Origin: Alphaproteobacteria bacterium
GTDB lineage: Bacteria > Pseudomonadota > Alphaproteobacteria > DSM-16000 > Inquilinaceae
DNA length: 38,325 nt
Assembly (NCBI GenBank): GCA_028281265.1
Contig: JANQKE010000072.1
Coordinates: 1-38,325, forward strand
Direction: 5' to 3'
In this document: positions 25,288 through 33,621 of the stretch, piece after piece
How positions within the stretch are numbered: the stretch's first letter is position 1
Layout: each line of letters starts with the position of its first letter
Notes under the pieces: model-generated
What the model saw: the letters and a program-made list of their open reading frames with translations, nothing else
What the model was told of the DNA's origin: nothing
Databases searched by the model: none
Made by a program: the position numbers and the translations under genes

Positions 25288-25503
25288 ATGCTCGCAGGAA
25301 TGCTCAGGACCTTCGTCATCAATGCGGTCAGCCGGGTCGCCCGGGATCCGCAAGTCCGGGCCGAAGCGATCCGGGTCGCCCGCGCGGCGGCACCGGTTGC
25401 CGGCCGGGCGGCCCGGGCGGCGGCGACCGGTGTCAAGCAGGCGGATCTGCCGCGCAAGGCGGGCCGGCTCGTCGGCTCGATCGCCCGCCACCTCAACAGA
25501 TAG
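25288..25503 (+). CDS. Small basic alanine/arginine-rich protein of unknown function
   Basis: This 71-residue protein has a very good ribosome site (GAGGGAGGAG) seven bases before the ATG and follows the di-iron gene at 25 bp. It is almost wholly predicted helix, rich in Ala, Arg and Val, with hydrophobic and arginine residues spaced to give amphipathic faces (VINAVSRVARDPQVRAEAIR). No known family comes to mind. It could be a membrane-surface or nucleic-acid binding partner of the di-iron protein, but that is only suggested by position. Confidence 0.68.
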   Translation: MLAGMLRTFVINAVSRVARDPQVRAEAIRVARAAAPVAGRAARAAATGVKQADLPRKAGRLVGSIARHLNR

Positions 25504-25527
25504 ACCCGATCGTCCCTGAAACCGCTT
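25503..25527. repeat. Element A core filling a convergent gap
   Basis: The whole gap between the plus-strand TAG (25501-25503) and the minus-strand TGA (25527-25529) is the element A core. Read on the minus strand, the stop is followed by AGCGGTTTCAGGGACGATCG. Confidence 0.7.
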
Positions 25528-26021
25528 CAGACCCCGGCGAGGCCTGTCAGGGCGAGCAACAGGCAGACGGCGGCCGCCAGGCTGGCCACCGCCCGCACCG
25601 AGTTGCCGGCCGTCCAGCGGCGCAGATAGCTTTGTCGCCAGAACGCCGCCGCATCGGCCGCGGTCGGATCCAGGGGCTGCAGCCGATTGTTGAGGGGCAC
25701 GTTCCACACCGCCGTCAGGCCGAAGACACCGATCAGGTAGAGGGTGGCGGCCCCGCCGACGAGCCAGGCCATCGAGCCATCCAGGGCCACCACGCCGTAG
25801 ATCCCGATGACGACGGACACCGGGACCAGGCCGATGAACACGACCATGAAGGCGGCCCGCAGGATCGTCCTGTTGATCGACTGCATCACCGTGATCGCGG
25901 CGTCGGCGTCGGTGTGCGCCAGCGACCGCATGACGATATCGGAGAACGCCCAGAACACCCCGCCCATGGCGGCGTAGCCGACGAGCGTGACCTGGCAGAG
26001 CGCAACGAACCCGTCGGGCAT
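25527..26021 (-). CDS. DUF1772 (anthrone-oxygenase-like) membrane protein
   Basis: This 164-residue protein has four membrane helices. The family pattern NVPLNNRLQPL followed by FWRQSYLRRWTAGNSVRAV is clear and marks DUF1772, a family that includes fungal anthrone oxygenases but is mostly uncharacterised in bacteria. GGAAGG precedes the ATG. It lies downstream of the NmrA-like gene on the same strand (75-bp gap), so the two may be cotranscribed. The stop codon abuts repeat element A. Confidence 0.8.
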   Translation of the reverse strand: MPDGFVALCQVTLVGYAAMGGVFWAFSDIVMRSLAHTDADAAITVMQSINRTILRAAFMVVFIGLVPVSVVIGIYGVVALDGSMAWLVGGAATLYLIGVFGLTAVWNVPLNNRLQPLDPTAADAAAFWRQSYLRRWTAGNSVRAVASLAAAVCLLLALTGLAGV

Positions 26022-26096
26022 GGGTCGATCCTTCCGGTGAGGTGAGATCGTGCGGGGAACGCCACCCGGAAGCGGCGTCCCCCGTCACAAGCGTCC

Positions 26097-26930
26097 TCAG
26101 GCCGCCTGTTCCCAGGCACCCGCCCGCGCCGCCGCCTGGCAGAAATCGGCGAAATCCCGCGGCTCCCGACCCAGGGCGCGCCGGACACCGTCACCCAGCT
26201 TCGCATTGCGGCCGTCCAGCGTCTCCCGGCAGACATGGGTCAGGACGTCGGCCATGACCGGTCCGGACATCGCCGCCATGGTTGCGTGGAACTGCGCCAG
26301 CGTGATCGGGGCGTATCGGACCGGACGGCCGATCGCGGCCGACAGCGTCGCGGCGATCTCCGTGAAGCTCATCAGGCGCGGCCCGGTCACGTCGTAGCGC
26401 TGACCGGCGTGCCGATCGTCGATCAGGCTGGCGGCGGCGACATCCGCGATGTCGCCGGCATCGACGATCGGCTCCAGCACGTCGCCGGCCGGGATCGGCA
26501 GCACGCCCTGCAGGACCGGGTGGACGAGTTCGCCTTCGGTGAAGTTCTGGGCGAACCAGGCGGCCCGGACCAGGGTGTACTCCAGGCCCGAGCGACGAAC
26601 GATGTCCTCGCATCGCTCGGCTTCGGTCTCTCCGCGGCCGGACAGGAGCACCAGGCGGCGAACACCGGCCCGGGCGGCTTCTTGGGTGAAGGCGGCGATC
26701 CGGTCCGGCGCCTCCGGCATGGCGAGGTCGGGATGGTAGGAGATGTACGCACTCCGGACCCCGTCCAGGGCGTCTGGCCAGGTTTCCGGCCGGTCCCAGT
26801 CGAACGGGATCGGTGCGGCGCGTGAGCCGGGACGGACCGCGTGGCCTCGAGCGGTCAGGGTCGCGACGATCCGGCGGCCGGTCTTGCCGGTCGCACCGAT
26901 GGCGAGGATCGGGGCGGTGGTGTCGGTCAT
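26097..26930 (-). CDS. NmrA-like NAD(P)-binding protein (atypical SDR)
   Basis: This 277-residue protein has the atypical-SDR nucleotide loop ILAIGATGKTGRRIVATL at its start, RLVLLSGRG strand motif, and TLVRAAWFAQNF, typical of NmrA/QOR2-type proteins that sense or use NAD(P)H. The YxxxK catalytic pair of classical SDRs is missing. I chose ATG 26930, where the Rossmann fold begins; the frame stays open upstream but overlaps the divergent AraC gene. It is divergent from that regulator across 135 bp, so regulation by it is plausible. Confidence 0.85.
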   Translation of the reverse strand: MTDTTAPILAIGATGKTGRRIVATLTARGHAVRPGSRAAPIPFDWDRPETWPDALDGVRSAYISYHPDLAMPEAPDRIAAFTQEAARAGVRRLVLLSGRGETEAERCEDIVRRSGLEYTLVRAAWFAQNFTEGELVHPVLQGVLPIPAGDVLEPIVDAGDIADVAAASLIDDRHAGQRYDVTGPRLMSFTEIAATLSAAIGRPVRYAPITLAQFHATMAAMSGPVMADVLTHVCRETLDGRNAKLGDGVRRALGREPRDFADFCQAAARAGAWEQAA

Positions 26931-27065
26931 GGTCGAGTGCCTATGTGAGGTGGAAGACACCGGTGACCTACGCCGCCGGGACTGGACGAACCATGGCTGC
27001 TGCTCCGCCATACTATGCAGATCGTCCACGGATGTGCGAAGGTGACGGCATGGAGGAGGATGACG

Positions 27066-28043
27066 ATGAGCTATCCCACCCCGGAATTGCCGCCGCCGGC
27101 CGACCCGCTGGGGGAAACCCTGCATCTGCTGCGGCCGATCGGAACCCTGTATTGTCAGGGGGCGTTCAGCGCCCCGTTCGGCATCGCGATCCCCGACCTT
27201 TCCGGTGTGATGACCTTCCTGGTCGTGATGTCCGGCCGCTGTTGGGTGGAGAGCGATGACGGCGAGCGCTGCCGGGTCACCGAAGGGGAGTTGGTGCTGA
27301 TCCCGCACGGCCGCCCCCATGTGATCAGCAGCGATCCGTCCGTGACCCCGGCGCGGTTGTTCGATCTGCCGGTCGAGAAGGTCAGCGATCGCTATGAACG
27401 CATGGTCTATGGCGGCGGCGGCGAGGTCGTCCGGACGATGTACGGCGTCGTCCGGTTCGACGACGTCGCTGCGCAGAACCTGATCCGGCTGTTGCCGTCG
27501 ATCATCCGGATCGATGCCGGGGATGGTGACGCCTGCGGCTGGCTGAACAGCACGGTCCGGTTCATCGCCGCCGAGGCGGCGGCGCTACGGCCGGGTGGGG
27601 AGACCGTGATCACGCGGTTGGCCGACATCGTCGTGATCCAAGCCATCCGCGCCTGGCTCGATCGCGCGCCGGAGGCCGATCAGGGATGGTTGGCGGCGTT
27701 GAAGGATCGCCAGATCGGTGGTGCGCTGGCCCTCGTGCATCGGGCCCCGGAGCGGGCGTGGAGCGTGGATGCCCTGGCCCGCCAAGTCGGCATGTCGCGA
27801 TCGGCGTTCGCCGCGCGGTTTGCGGACATGGTGGGGCAATCCCCCATGCGCTACGTCACCTGGTGGCGGATGCAACTCGCCCGTGCGCGGCTGCTGGAGG
27901 GCAAGCAGACCATATCGGCGATCGCCGCTGCCCTGGGCTACGAGTCCGAAGCCGCCTTCGGCCGGGCCTTCAAACGGGTGTTCGGCCTGTCACCCGGCGG
28001 GATCCGTCGTCAGCCGCCACCGACCCTGGCCTTGACCGCGTAA
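27066..28043 (+). CDS. AraC-family transcriptional regulator with cupin sensor
   Basis: This 325-residue regulator has an N-terminal cupin sensor domain (LVVMSGRCWVE, GELVLIPHGRPHV) and a C-terminal pair of helix-turn-helices (WSVDALARQVGMSRSAFAAR and ISAIAAALGYESEAAFGRAF). The layout matches the cupin_6 subgroup of AraC regulators. ATG 27066 is preceded by GGAGGAGG at six bases; ATG 27060 lies too close to that site. It is divergent from the NmrA-like gene, which together with the DUF1772 gene is the likely target. Confidence 0.9.
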   Translation: MSYPTPELPPPADPLGETLHLLRPIGTLYCQGAFSAPFGIAIPDLSGVMTFLVVMSGRCWVESDDGERCRVTEGELVLIPHGRPHVISSDPSVTPARLFDLPVEKVSDRYERMVYGGGGEVVRTMYGVVRFDDVAAQNLIRLLPSIIRIDAGDGDACGWLNSTVRFIAAEAAALRPGGETVITRLADIVVIQAIRAWLDRAPEADQGWLAALKDRQIGGALALVHRAPERAWSVDALARQVGMSRSAFAARFADMVGQSPMRYVTWWRMQLARARLLEGKQTISAIAAALGYESEAAFGRAFKRVFGLSPGGIRRQPPPTLALTA

Positions 28044-28200
28044 TCGCTCCGGTAGGCCGATCGCGCAGCACAGCCGGCCGGTCCGCGAGCGGGACCGATC
28101 GCCGCAAGCCGTGCCGACGCTTGTGCTCGGGCGCTCTCGGTCCGACCCTCCCCCCGGCAACCCCAAGGATGGGACGTTGGCGGACCGGAGTGAGGGACGA

Positions 28201-29505
28201 ATGGAGCGTCGCAAGACCGCCGTGGTGCTGGGGGCCTATGGCCTGATCGGGGCCGCCTGCGCCCGCGCGTTGATGGCACGCGGGGTGGCGGTCATCGGTG
28301 TTGGCCGCTCGCAGGTGGCCGAAAGGCGGGCGCTGCCGATGATCCGGTGGATCGAGCGCGACATCGCGCGGACGCCCGCGAGCACCTGGGCGGAGGATCT
28401 CGCGGACGCCGACATCGTGGTCAATGCGGCCGGTGCGCTCCAGGACGGGGCGCGGGACCGGTTGGCCGCGATCCACGAGACGGCCGTCTTCAATCTCGTC
28501 GCCGCGCTCGAAGGCCGGGCGGTGCGTTTCATCCAGATCTCCGCCGTCGGTGCGACGGTTGAGGCCTCGACCGCCTTCCTGCGCACCAAGGCGCGCGGTG
28601 ACGCAGCGGTGATGGCCTCACCTCTCGACTGGGTGATCCTGCGGCCGGCCCTCGTACTGGGGCCCCAGGCCTATGGGGGGACGGCCCTGTTGCGGGCCGC
28701 GGCGGCGATCCCTTGCATCGGCGTGAGCCTGGACGGAGATCCGCCGATCCAGACCGTCGCGCTGTCGGATGTGGCCGAGGCCGTGGTCGAGGCCGGGTTG
28801 GGGGCTATCCCAGCCCGCACGGTCGCAGATCTGGCCGAAGCGCGGGCGCGTCCGTTCTCCCAGGTCGTAGCGGCGCTTCGGGGGTGGCTCGGCCTCCCGC
28901 GGCCGAAGGTGACGGTGCGTCTGCCGATGTGGCTCCTCACACCGGTGGGGTGGTTGGCCGATGGCCTGGGATGGCTCGGCTGGCGCTCACCGGTGCGCAG
29001 CACCGCCCTGAGCGTCCTGCGTGGCGGTGTGATGGGACATCCGACCGCCTGGCCGGCAGCGGGCGGACGACCATGCCGGGCGCTGGAGGAGACGCTTGAC
29101 GCCCTGCCGGCCACAACCCAGGAGCGCTGGTTTGCGCGCCTCTTCCTCTTGATGCCGATCGCGGTCGCGTGCCTGGCGGTGTTCTGGATCGGGTCGGGGG
29201 CGATTGCTTTGGCGATGCGGTCGACGGCCGAGGGGGTCCTACTCGTGCGTGGGGTGCCGCCGGCCCTGGCCACCGCGACGGTGGTCGGCGGTGCGGCGGT
29301 CGATATCCTGCTGGGCGCTGCGGTGTTGGCGCGCCGCTGGGCGCAGCCGGCGTGCCTGGCGATGGTCGCGGTGTCGGCGGCTTATCTTGTCGGCGGCACG
29401 ATCGTCGCACCCGATCTGTGGGCCGACCCGCTGGGGCCGTTGATGAAGGTGTTGCCGGGGGCCGTGCTGGCGCTCGTGACCGCCGTCATGGTCGCCGAGC
29501 GATGA
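28201..29505 (+). CDS. SDR-type NAD(P)-binding protein with C-terminal DoxX-like membrane domain
   Basis: This 434-residue fusion starts with an atypical-SDR Rossmann domain (VVLGAYGLIGAACARALMARG, then VNAAGALQD and VILRPALVLGP) and ends with about four membrane helices from residue 305 on (LFLLMPIAVACLAVFWIG...), a DoxX-like domain. A middle segment with WLLTPVGWLADGLGW may also touch the membrane. Fusions of this kind are known; the reaction is not. Its TGA overlaps the ATG of the next gene (ATGA), indicating coupling to the DUF2269 membrane protein. Confidence 0.85.
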   Translation: MERRKTAVVLGAYGLIGAACARALMARGVAVIGVGRSQVAERRALPMIRWIERDIARTPASTWAEDLADADIVVNAAGALQDGARDRLAAIHETAVFNLVAALEGRAVRFIQISAVGATVEASTAFLRTKARGDAAVMASPLDWVILRPALVLGPQAYGGTALLRAAAAIPCIGVSLDGDPPIQTVALSDVAEAVVEAGLGAIPARTVADLAEARARPFSQVVAALRGWLGLPRPKVTVRLPMWLLTPVGWLADGLGWLGWRSPVRSTALSVLRGGVMGHPTAWPAAGGRPCRALEETLDALPATTQERWFARLFLLMPIAVACLAVFWIGSGAIALAMRSTAEGVLLVRGVPPALATATVVGGAAVDILLGAAVLARRWAQPACLAMVAVSAAYLVGGTIVAPDLWADPLGPLMKVLPGAVLALVTAVMVAER

Positions 29506-29972
29506 TCCTCTACGAGGCGCTGCTGTTCCTGCACGTGGTCGGGGCCTGCGTGCTGCTCGGCACCGGCGCGGGCATCGCCTTCTTCATGATGATGGCGCAC
29601 CGAACGGGCGACCCGGCCGTGATCGCGCATACCGCGGGGATCGTGGTGCTTGCCGACACGGTGTTCACCGCCACGGCCGTCGTGTTGCAGCCGATCACCG
29701 GTCTTTCCCTCGCACTGCTGGCGGGATGGCCGGTTTTGGAAGGCTGGGTCGCGGTGTCGATCGGTCTCTATCTGTTCACGGGTGCGTTCTGGCTGCCGGT
29801 GGTGGTCATTCAGCTCCGCTTGCGTCGGTTGGCCGCCGCGGCGCGTGACGGCGGCACGGCATTGCCGGCGGCCTATCATCGGCTCTACCGGATCTGGTTC
29901 GCCTGCGGTTTTCCGGCCTTCGCGGCGGTCCTGGTGATCGTCTGGCTGATGCTGACCAAGCCGGCATGGTGA
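29502..29972 (+). CDS. DUF2269-family integral membrane protein
   Basis: This 156-residue protein has four membrane helices. LLFLHVVGACVLLGTGAG in helix 1 and the polar loop RLYRIWFACGFPAF before the last helix fit DUF2269. The ATG overlaps the stop of the SDR-DoxX fusion gene by four bases, so both proteins are likely made together and may form one membrane unit. Function is unknown. After it, 29973-30238 holds no gene, only two copies of repeat element B. Confidence 0.78.
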   Translation: MILYEALLFLHVVGACVLLGTGAGIAFFMMMAHRTGDPAVIAHTAGIVVLADTVFTATAVVLQPITGLSLALLAGWPVLEGWVAVSIGLYLFTGAFWLPVVVIQLRLRRLAAAARDGGTALPAAYHRLYRIWFACGFPAFAAVLVIVWLMLTKPAW

Positions 29973-30038
29973 CGCTGAGGCCGGGCGGTGCGGGGCGAAC
30001 CGCCCCCGTGCCCCGCCGATCCCGCCATCCGACCGGTG

Positions 30039-30137
30039 AGAGCGTCTTACGTCCGAACGGACGCAGGAGGCTCTCCCTCTTTGAAGTCGATCAGCTTACC
30101 TGCGTTCACATGAGTCCATCTGAACATAGGTTGATCT
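30039..30137. repeat. Element B, tandem copy 1
   Basis: This copy has the same order as copy 2: an outer AGAGC...GCTCT stem enclosing GTCCGAACGGAC, the linker CCCTCTTTGAAGTCGATCA, then CTGCGTTCACATG...CATCTGAAC and the closing TTGATCTAG. Some stem positions have decayed relative to copy 2. Confidence 0.85.
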
Positions 30138-30241
30138 AGAGCATCCTGCGTCCTAACGGACGCAGATAAGATGCTCTAACTCTTTGAAATAGATCAACTT
30201 ATCTGCGTTCGGATGAGTCCATCTGAACGCAGGTTGATCTA
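30138..30241. repeat. Element B, tandem copy 2 (best preserved)
   Basis: It consists of two nested hairpins. The first (30138-30177) pairs AGAGCATC with GATGCTCT and CTGCGTCC with GGACGCAG around TAAC. The second (30190-30241) pairs TAGATCAAC with GTTGATCTA and CTGCGTTC with GAACGCAG around a 14-base loop. The last three bases are the complement of the sugar-binding protein TAG stop, so a hairpin forms straight after that stop. Confidence 0.88.
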
Positions 30242-31462
30242 GTTCGCCAGGATGGGCGCGACCTGCTCGGCCGCCAGCGTCAGCGCCTCCTCGGCCGTCG
30301 CCTGGCCGGTCAGCGCGGACTGGATCGCGTCCTGGATGGCCTTGGAGATCTGCGGCCAGTCCGGGTGCGGGCCGCGCACCCGGGCGGTCCGGAGCTGGGT
30401 GGTGAAGGTCTCGAAGGCGTCGGGCCAGTTGGCGTCGGAGACATCGGCGTCCCGGCGCGGCGGCAGGCGGCCGAATTCGTTCCACACCCGGTGGCTCTGG
30501 CTGAAATAGTACTCCAGGAACGCGAACGCCGCTTCCGGATGCTCGGAGGTCGAGAAGATGGCGTAGTTGAAGTCTCCCAGGGCGGAGGCGCGGGGGCCGC
30601 CTTCCTCCCGGGTCGGCATCAGGGTCACGCCCCAGTCGAAATCGGCGTCGGCCGACATGCGCGGCAGCTCCCACGGCCCCGAAATGGCCATGGCGGCCTG
30701 GCCGGTGTTGAACGTCGCCGTGGAGTCCCATTGCCCGCGGATCAGCGTGTCGCGGGAGGCGAGGCCGTCATCGAGAATGCGCTGCCAGAATGCGAGCGCC
30801 TGGACCGCGCCTTCGCTGTCCAGGCTGTCGATGCCGGCACCGGCCATCTGCAGCCAGGGCAGGAACTGGAAGGTCCCTTCCTCGGTGCCGATGGCGCTGA
30901 AGGCGAGGCCGAACTGCCCGGCCTCGGGGTCGGTCAGGGCTTCGGCGGCGGCGTACAGCTCGTCCCAGGTCGATGGCGGATCCTCGGGGTCGAGCCCGGC
31001 CGCCCGGAACAGGTCCTTGTTGTAGTAGAGCGCGATGGTGTTGCTGCCGCGCGGCATGCCGTAGATCCCGCCATCCCAGCTCAGCGACGCGCGCGGACCG
31101 TCGTAGAACAGGTCCGGATCGATGATCTCGGATCGCGCCATCAGATCGGTCAGGTCGAGGAACGCGCCGCGGGCGGCGAACAGCACGTGCTCCGGATTGT
31201 CGACCGCCATGATGTCGGGGGCGGTGCCGGTGGCGTAGGCCCGCATCGCCTGGCTGACCAGATCGGCGAAGGCGAGCTGGCGGACGTCGACCTCGATCTC
31301 GTCCTGCAGGGCGTTGAACTCGGCCGCCATGGTGGCCGCGGGGCCGGGGTCCGTCGCCTCGGTCCAGACGGTGACGACGGTCTGCGCCCCGGCCGGCCCG
31401 GCGGCCATGGCGAGGACGGCGGAAACGGCAAGGGTGCTGGCGATCGTGCGGGGCCGGGTCAT
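30239..31462 (-). CDS. ABC transporter sugar-binding protein (extracellular solute-binding family 1)
   Basis: This 407-residue periplasmic protein has a signal peptide ending near residue 26 (MAAGPAGAQ) and family-1 binding-protein features: a TVWTEATDPGPAATMAAEFN start, GTAPDIMAVDNPEHV, YNKDLFRAAGLDPEDPPSTW, and GPWELPRM. It would deliver an alpha-glucoside or similar oligosaccharide to an ABC importer. It is the last gene of the GH31 operon; GGAAAGG precedes the ATG. The two permease genes and the ATPase that normally accompany such a gene are absent. Directly past the stop codon lie two repeats, so the operon end may have been lost by rearrangement. Confidence 0.92.
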   Translation of the reverse strand: MTRPRTIASTLAVSAVLAMAAGPAGAQTVVTVWTEATDPGPAATMAAEFNALQDEIEVDVRQLAFADLVSQAMRAYATGTAPDIMAVDNPEHVLFAARGAFLDLTDLMARSEIIDPDLFYDGPRASLSWDGGIYGMPRGSNTIALYYNKDLFRAAGLDPEDPPSTWDELYAAAEALTDPEAGQFGLAFSAIGTEEGTFQFLPWLQMAGAGIDSLDSEGAVQALAFWQRILDDGLASRDTLIRGQWDSTATFNTGQAAMAISGPWELPRMSADADFDWGVTLMPTREEGGPRASALGDFNYAIFSTSEHPEAAFAFLEYYFSQSHRVWNEFGRLPPRRDADVSDANWPDAFETFTTQLRTARVRGPHPDWPQISKAIQDAIQSALTGQATAEEALTLAAEQVAPILAN

Positions 31463-31547
31463 GGCCTTTCCTTTCCCTGTTCTGCGGTTGTCGGGGGTCG
31501 GGACTTGAACGTCCTCTTGATGGGGGCGGCGGCGGTCCGCTGGCGGC

Positions 31548-33536
31548 TCACGGCACCACCGGGTTCGCGGCGTCTTCTCGGATGAAGAGCGGGATCTGGT
31601 CGAGCGGGGCGTCGACCGTGACGGTCTCGCCGCCGTAGCGGGCCTCCCCGGTCCAGGCGTTGGTCCAGCGGGCGCCGCGGGGCAGGTACACGTCCCGGCT
31701 CCAGGCGTGATAGGCGTACACCGGTGCGACCAGATAGTCGGGGCCGAACAGGTACGCGTCATCCACCCCGGCGGCGTGCAGGTCGTCGGGGAAGTCGAAG
31801 AACAGCGGCCGCATCACCGGATCGCCGGTGGCGTGCGTGCTCTCCATCTGCCGCAGCAGGTACGGACGCAGCCGCTCGCGTAAGAACAACAGGTCCTTGA
31901 TGATGGCGTACGCCTCATCCCCGAACGACCAGACCTCGTTGGCGTTGCCGGTCATCGGGATGTGGGCCTGGTAGGTCACCGGCTCGCGATTGCCGTGCAG
32001 CCGGAACAGCGGGCAGAAGGCGCCGTACTGGAACCAGCGGACGATCAGTTCCCGGAACTCCGGGTCGTCGGGATGGCCGCCGTGGAAGCCGCCGATATCG
32101 GTGGTCCACCAGGGGATGCCGCTCATCGCCATGTTGAGGCCGGCGCGGATGTTCCAGCCCAGCGAGGCGAAGCTCGACGGCACGTCCCCCGACCAGACGG
32201 CCGCGCCGTAGCGCTGGCTGCCGGCCCAGGCGGACCGGCAGAGATTGACCGGTGCCTCGACCCCGGCGGCCTTCATGCCCTCGTAGAAGGCCTGGGCCTG
32301 GCACAGCGGGAAGATGTTGGTGACCGCCGCGCCGGGCCCGGCATGGTAGCGCAGATTGTGGTGGTCGCGGGGATAGATCTCCGGCTCGTTGGCGTCGAGC
32401 CAGAACAGGGCGACACCCTGGTCGGCGTAGTTGCGCTTGCAGGTCCGCCACAGGAAGTCCCGGGCGTCGGGATTGGTAGCGTCGCAGTAATGCATGAACA
32501 CGGTGCCGGGCGCGTTCTTTTCGGTGAACGCGTTGAACACCGGCTGGCCGGACCGGGCGCGCACCAGCAGGCCACGGTCCTTGAGGGCCGGCGTGTTCTC
32601 CGAATGCGGATGGACGGTCGGCCAGATGGAGACCATCAGCTTGATCCCCAGATCGTCCAGTTCCCGGCACATCGCCGCCGGGTCGGGCCATTCGTGGGGG
32701 TCGAACTTCCAGTCGCCTTGCATCGACCAGTGGAAGAAGTCCGCCACGATCACCGACATCGGCAGGCCGCGGGCGGTGTGCTCCCGCGCCACGGCCAGCA
32801 GCTCTTCCTGGGTGCGGTAGCGCAGCTTGCACTGCCAGAACCCCAAGGCCCAGTCCGGCAGCTTGGTCGGATGACCGGTGGCGTCGGCGTAGCGACGCAT
32901 GACGGCGCGCGGGCCGTCGCCGACGACGATCCAGTAGTCCATCTGCCAGGCCGCATCCGCGATCCAGCGGGTACGGTCGAGGTTCAGCTCGACCCGGCCG
33001 GTGCCCGGATGGTTCCACAGGAAGCCGTAGTTCTTGGACGAGTAGTAGAACGGGATGCCGATCTCCCCGTTCTGCTGGGCCAGGGTGAAGGTCCCACCGC
33101 GCTGGTCGAGCCGGCCGGTATGGTGCTGGCCCAGGCCGTAGATGCGTTCCTCGGGATCGGCACCGAACACGACGTCCAGGCTCTGCAGATCGCCGTCGGC
33201 ATGGCGCAGGCCGCGGGCGGCGATGGGGCCGTAGACGTAGGGCCGGCGCTCGGCCAGCACGACCTCCCCGGTCGACACCCGGTGAAACGCGATCTCGCCG
33301 TTCGGCTCGACCCGCGCCTCGAGATCGCCGGACCGCAGGCGCGCACCGGCATCGGTGATCGTCACCTCCCCGCCGGTCGGCCGGCACGGCAGCAGGGCCT
33401 GGGGCAGGTCGTCCCGGATCGCCGGGGCCAGCGTGGCGCGGACGCGGATGCCATCCTCGTTCCAGGGCTCCAGACGCAGGGTCTCGCCGTCCCCGCGCCA
33501 GATCAACGCCCCGTCCTCGTGACCGAATATCGGCAT
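31548..33536 (-). CDS. GH31 alpha-glycosidase (first type)
   Basis: This 662-residue glycoside hydrolase shows the GH31 catalytic residues: nucleophile D381 in FWLDANEPEIYP and acid/base D451 in AAVWSGDVPSSF. Other family marks are EERIYGLGQHHTG (about 129-141), MSVIVADFFHW and GIPWWTTDIGGFHGGHPDD. The DANEPE nucleophile motif differs from the DFGE-type in its neighbour, so the two enzymes probably have different linkage or substrate preferences (alpha-glucosidase or alpha-xylosidase/transglycosylase type). No signal peptide is visible, so action is on imported sugar. GGGAGAGG precedes the ATG and a LacI-type operator lies 12 bp upstream. Confidence 0.92.
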   Translation of the reverse strand: MPIFGHEDGALIWRGDGETLRLEPWNEDGIRVRATLAPAIRDDLPQALLPCRPTGGEVTITDAGARLRSGDLEARVEPNGEIAFHRVSTGEVVLAERRPYVYGPIAARGLRHADGDLQSLDVVFGADPEERIYGLGQHHTGRLDQRGGTFTLAQQNGEIGIPFYYSSKNYGFLWNHPGTGRVELNLDRTRWIADAAWQMDYWIVVGDGPRAVMRRYADATGHPTKLPDWALGFWQCKLRYRTQEELLAVAREHTARGLPMSVIVADFFHWSMQGDWKFDPHEWPDPAAMCRELDDLGIKLMVSIWPTVHPHSENTPALKDRGLLVRARSGQPVFNAFTEKNAPGTVFMHYCDATNPDARDFLWRTCKRNYADQGVALFWLDANEPEIYPRDHHNLRYHAGPGAAVTNIFPLCQAQAFYEGMKAAGVEAPVNLCRSAWAGSQRYGAAVWSGDVPSSFASLGWNIRAGLNMAMSGIPWWTTDIGGFHGGHPDDPEFRELIVRWFQYGAFCPLFRLHGNREPVTYQAHIPMTGNANEVWSFGDEAYAIIKDLLFLRERLRPYLLRQMESTHATGDPVMRPLFFDFPDDLHAAGVDDAYLFGPDYLVAPVYAYHAWSRDVYLPRGARWTNAWTGEARYGGETVTVDAPLDQIPLFIREDAANPVVP

Positions 33537-33547
33537 CCAGCCTCTCC

Positions 33548-33561
33548 CAAAAGCGTTTTTG
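33548..33561. promoter_or_regulatory. LacI-type operator in front of the first GH31 gene
   Basis: CAAAAGCGTTTTTG is a 14-bp near-perfect palindrome centred on CG, 12 bp before the GH31 start. It matches the operator at 36170-36183 in 12 of 14 positions. Its place close to the ribosome site suggests internal control within the operon. Confidence 0.6.
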
Positions 33562-33621
33562 TTGTTGCGTGGACCGTATCAAGGCTCGGGGCGCGGCGTC
33601 CATCCCCTATGTCGGGCGGCG

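Noticed and set aside
30039-30241. CRISPR array
   Set aside because: Only two copies of about 100 bp, adjoining without spacers and made of nested hairpins. No cas genes are near.
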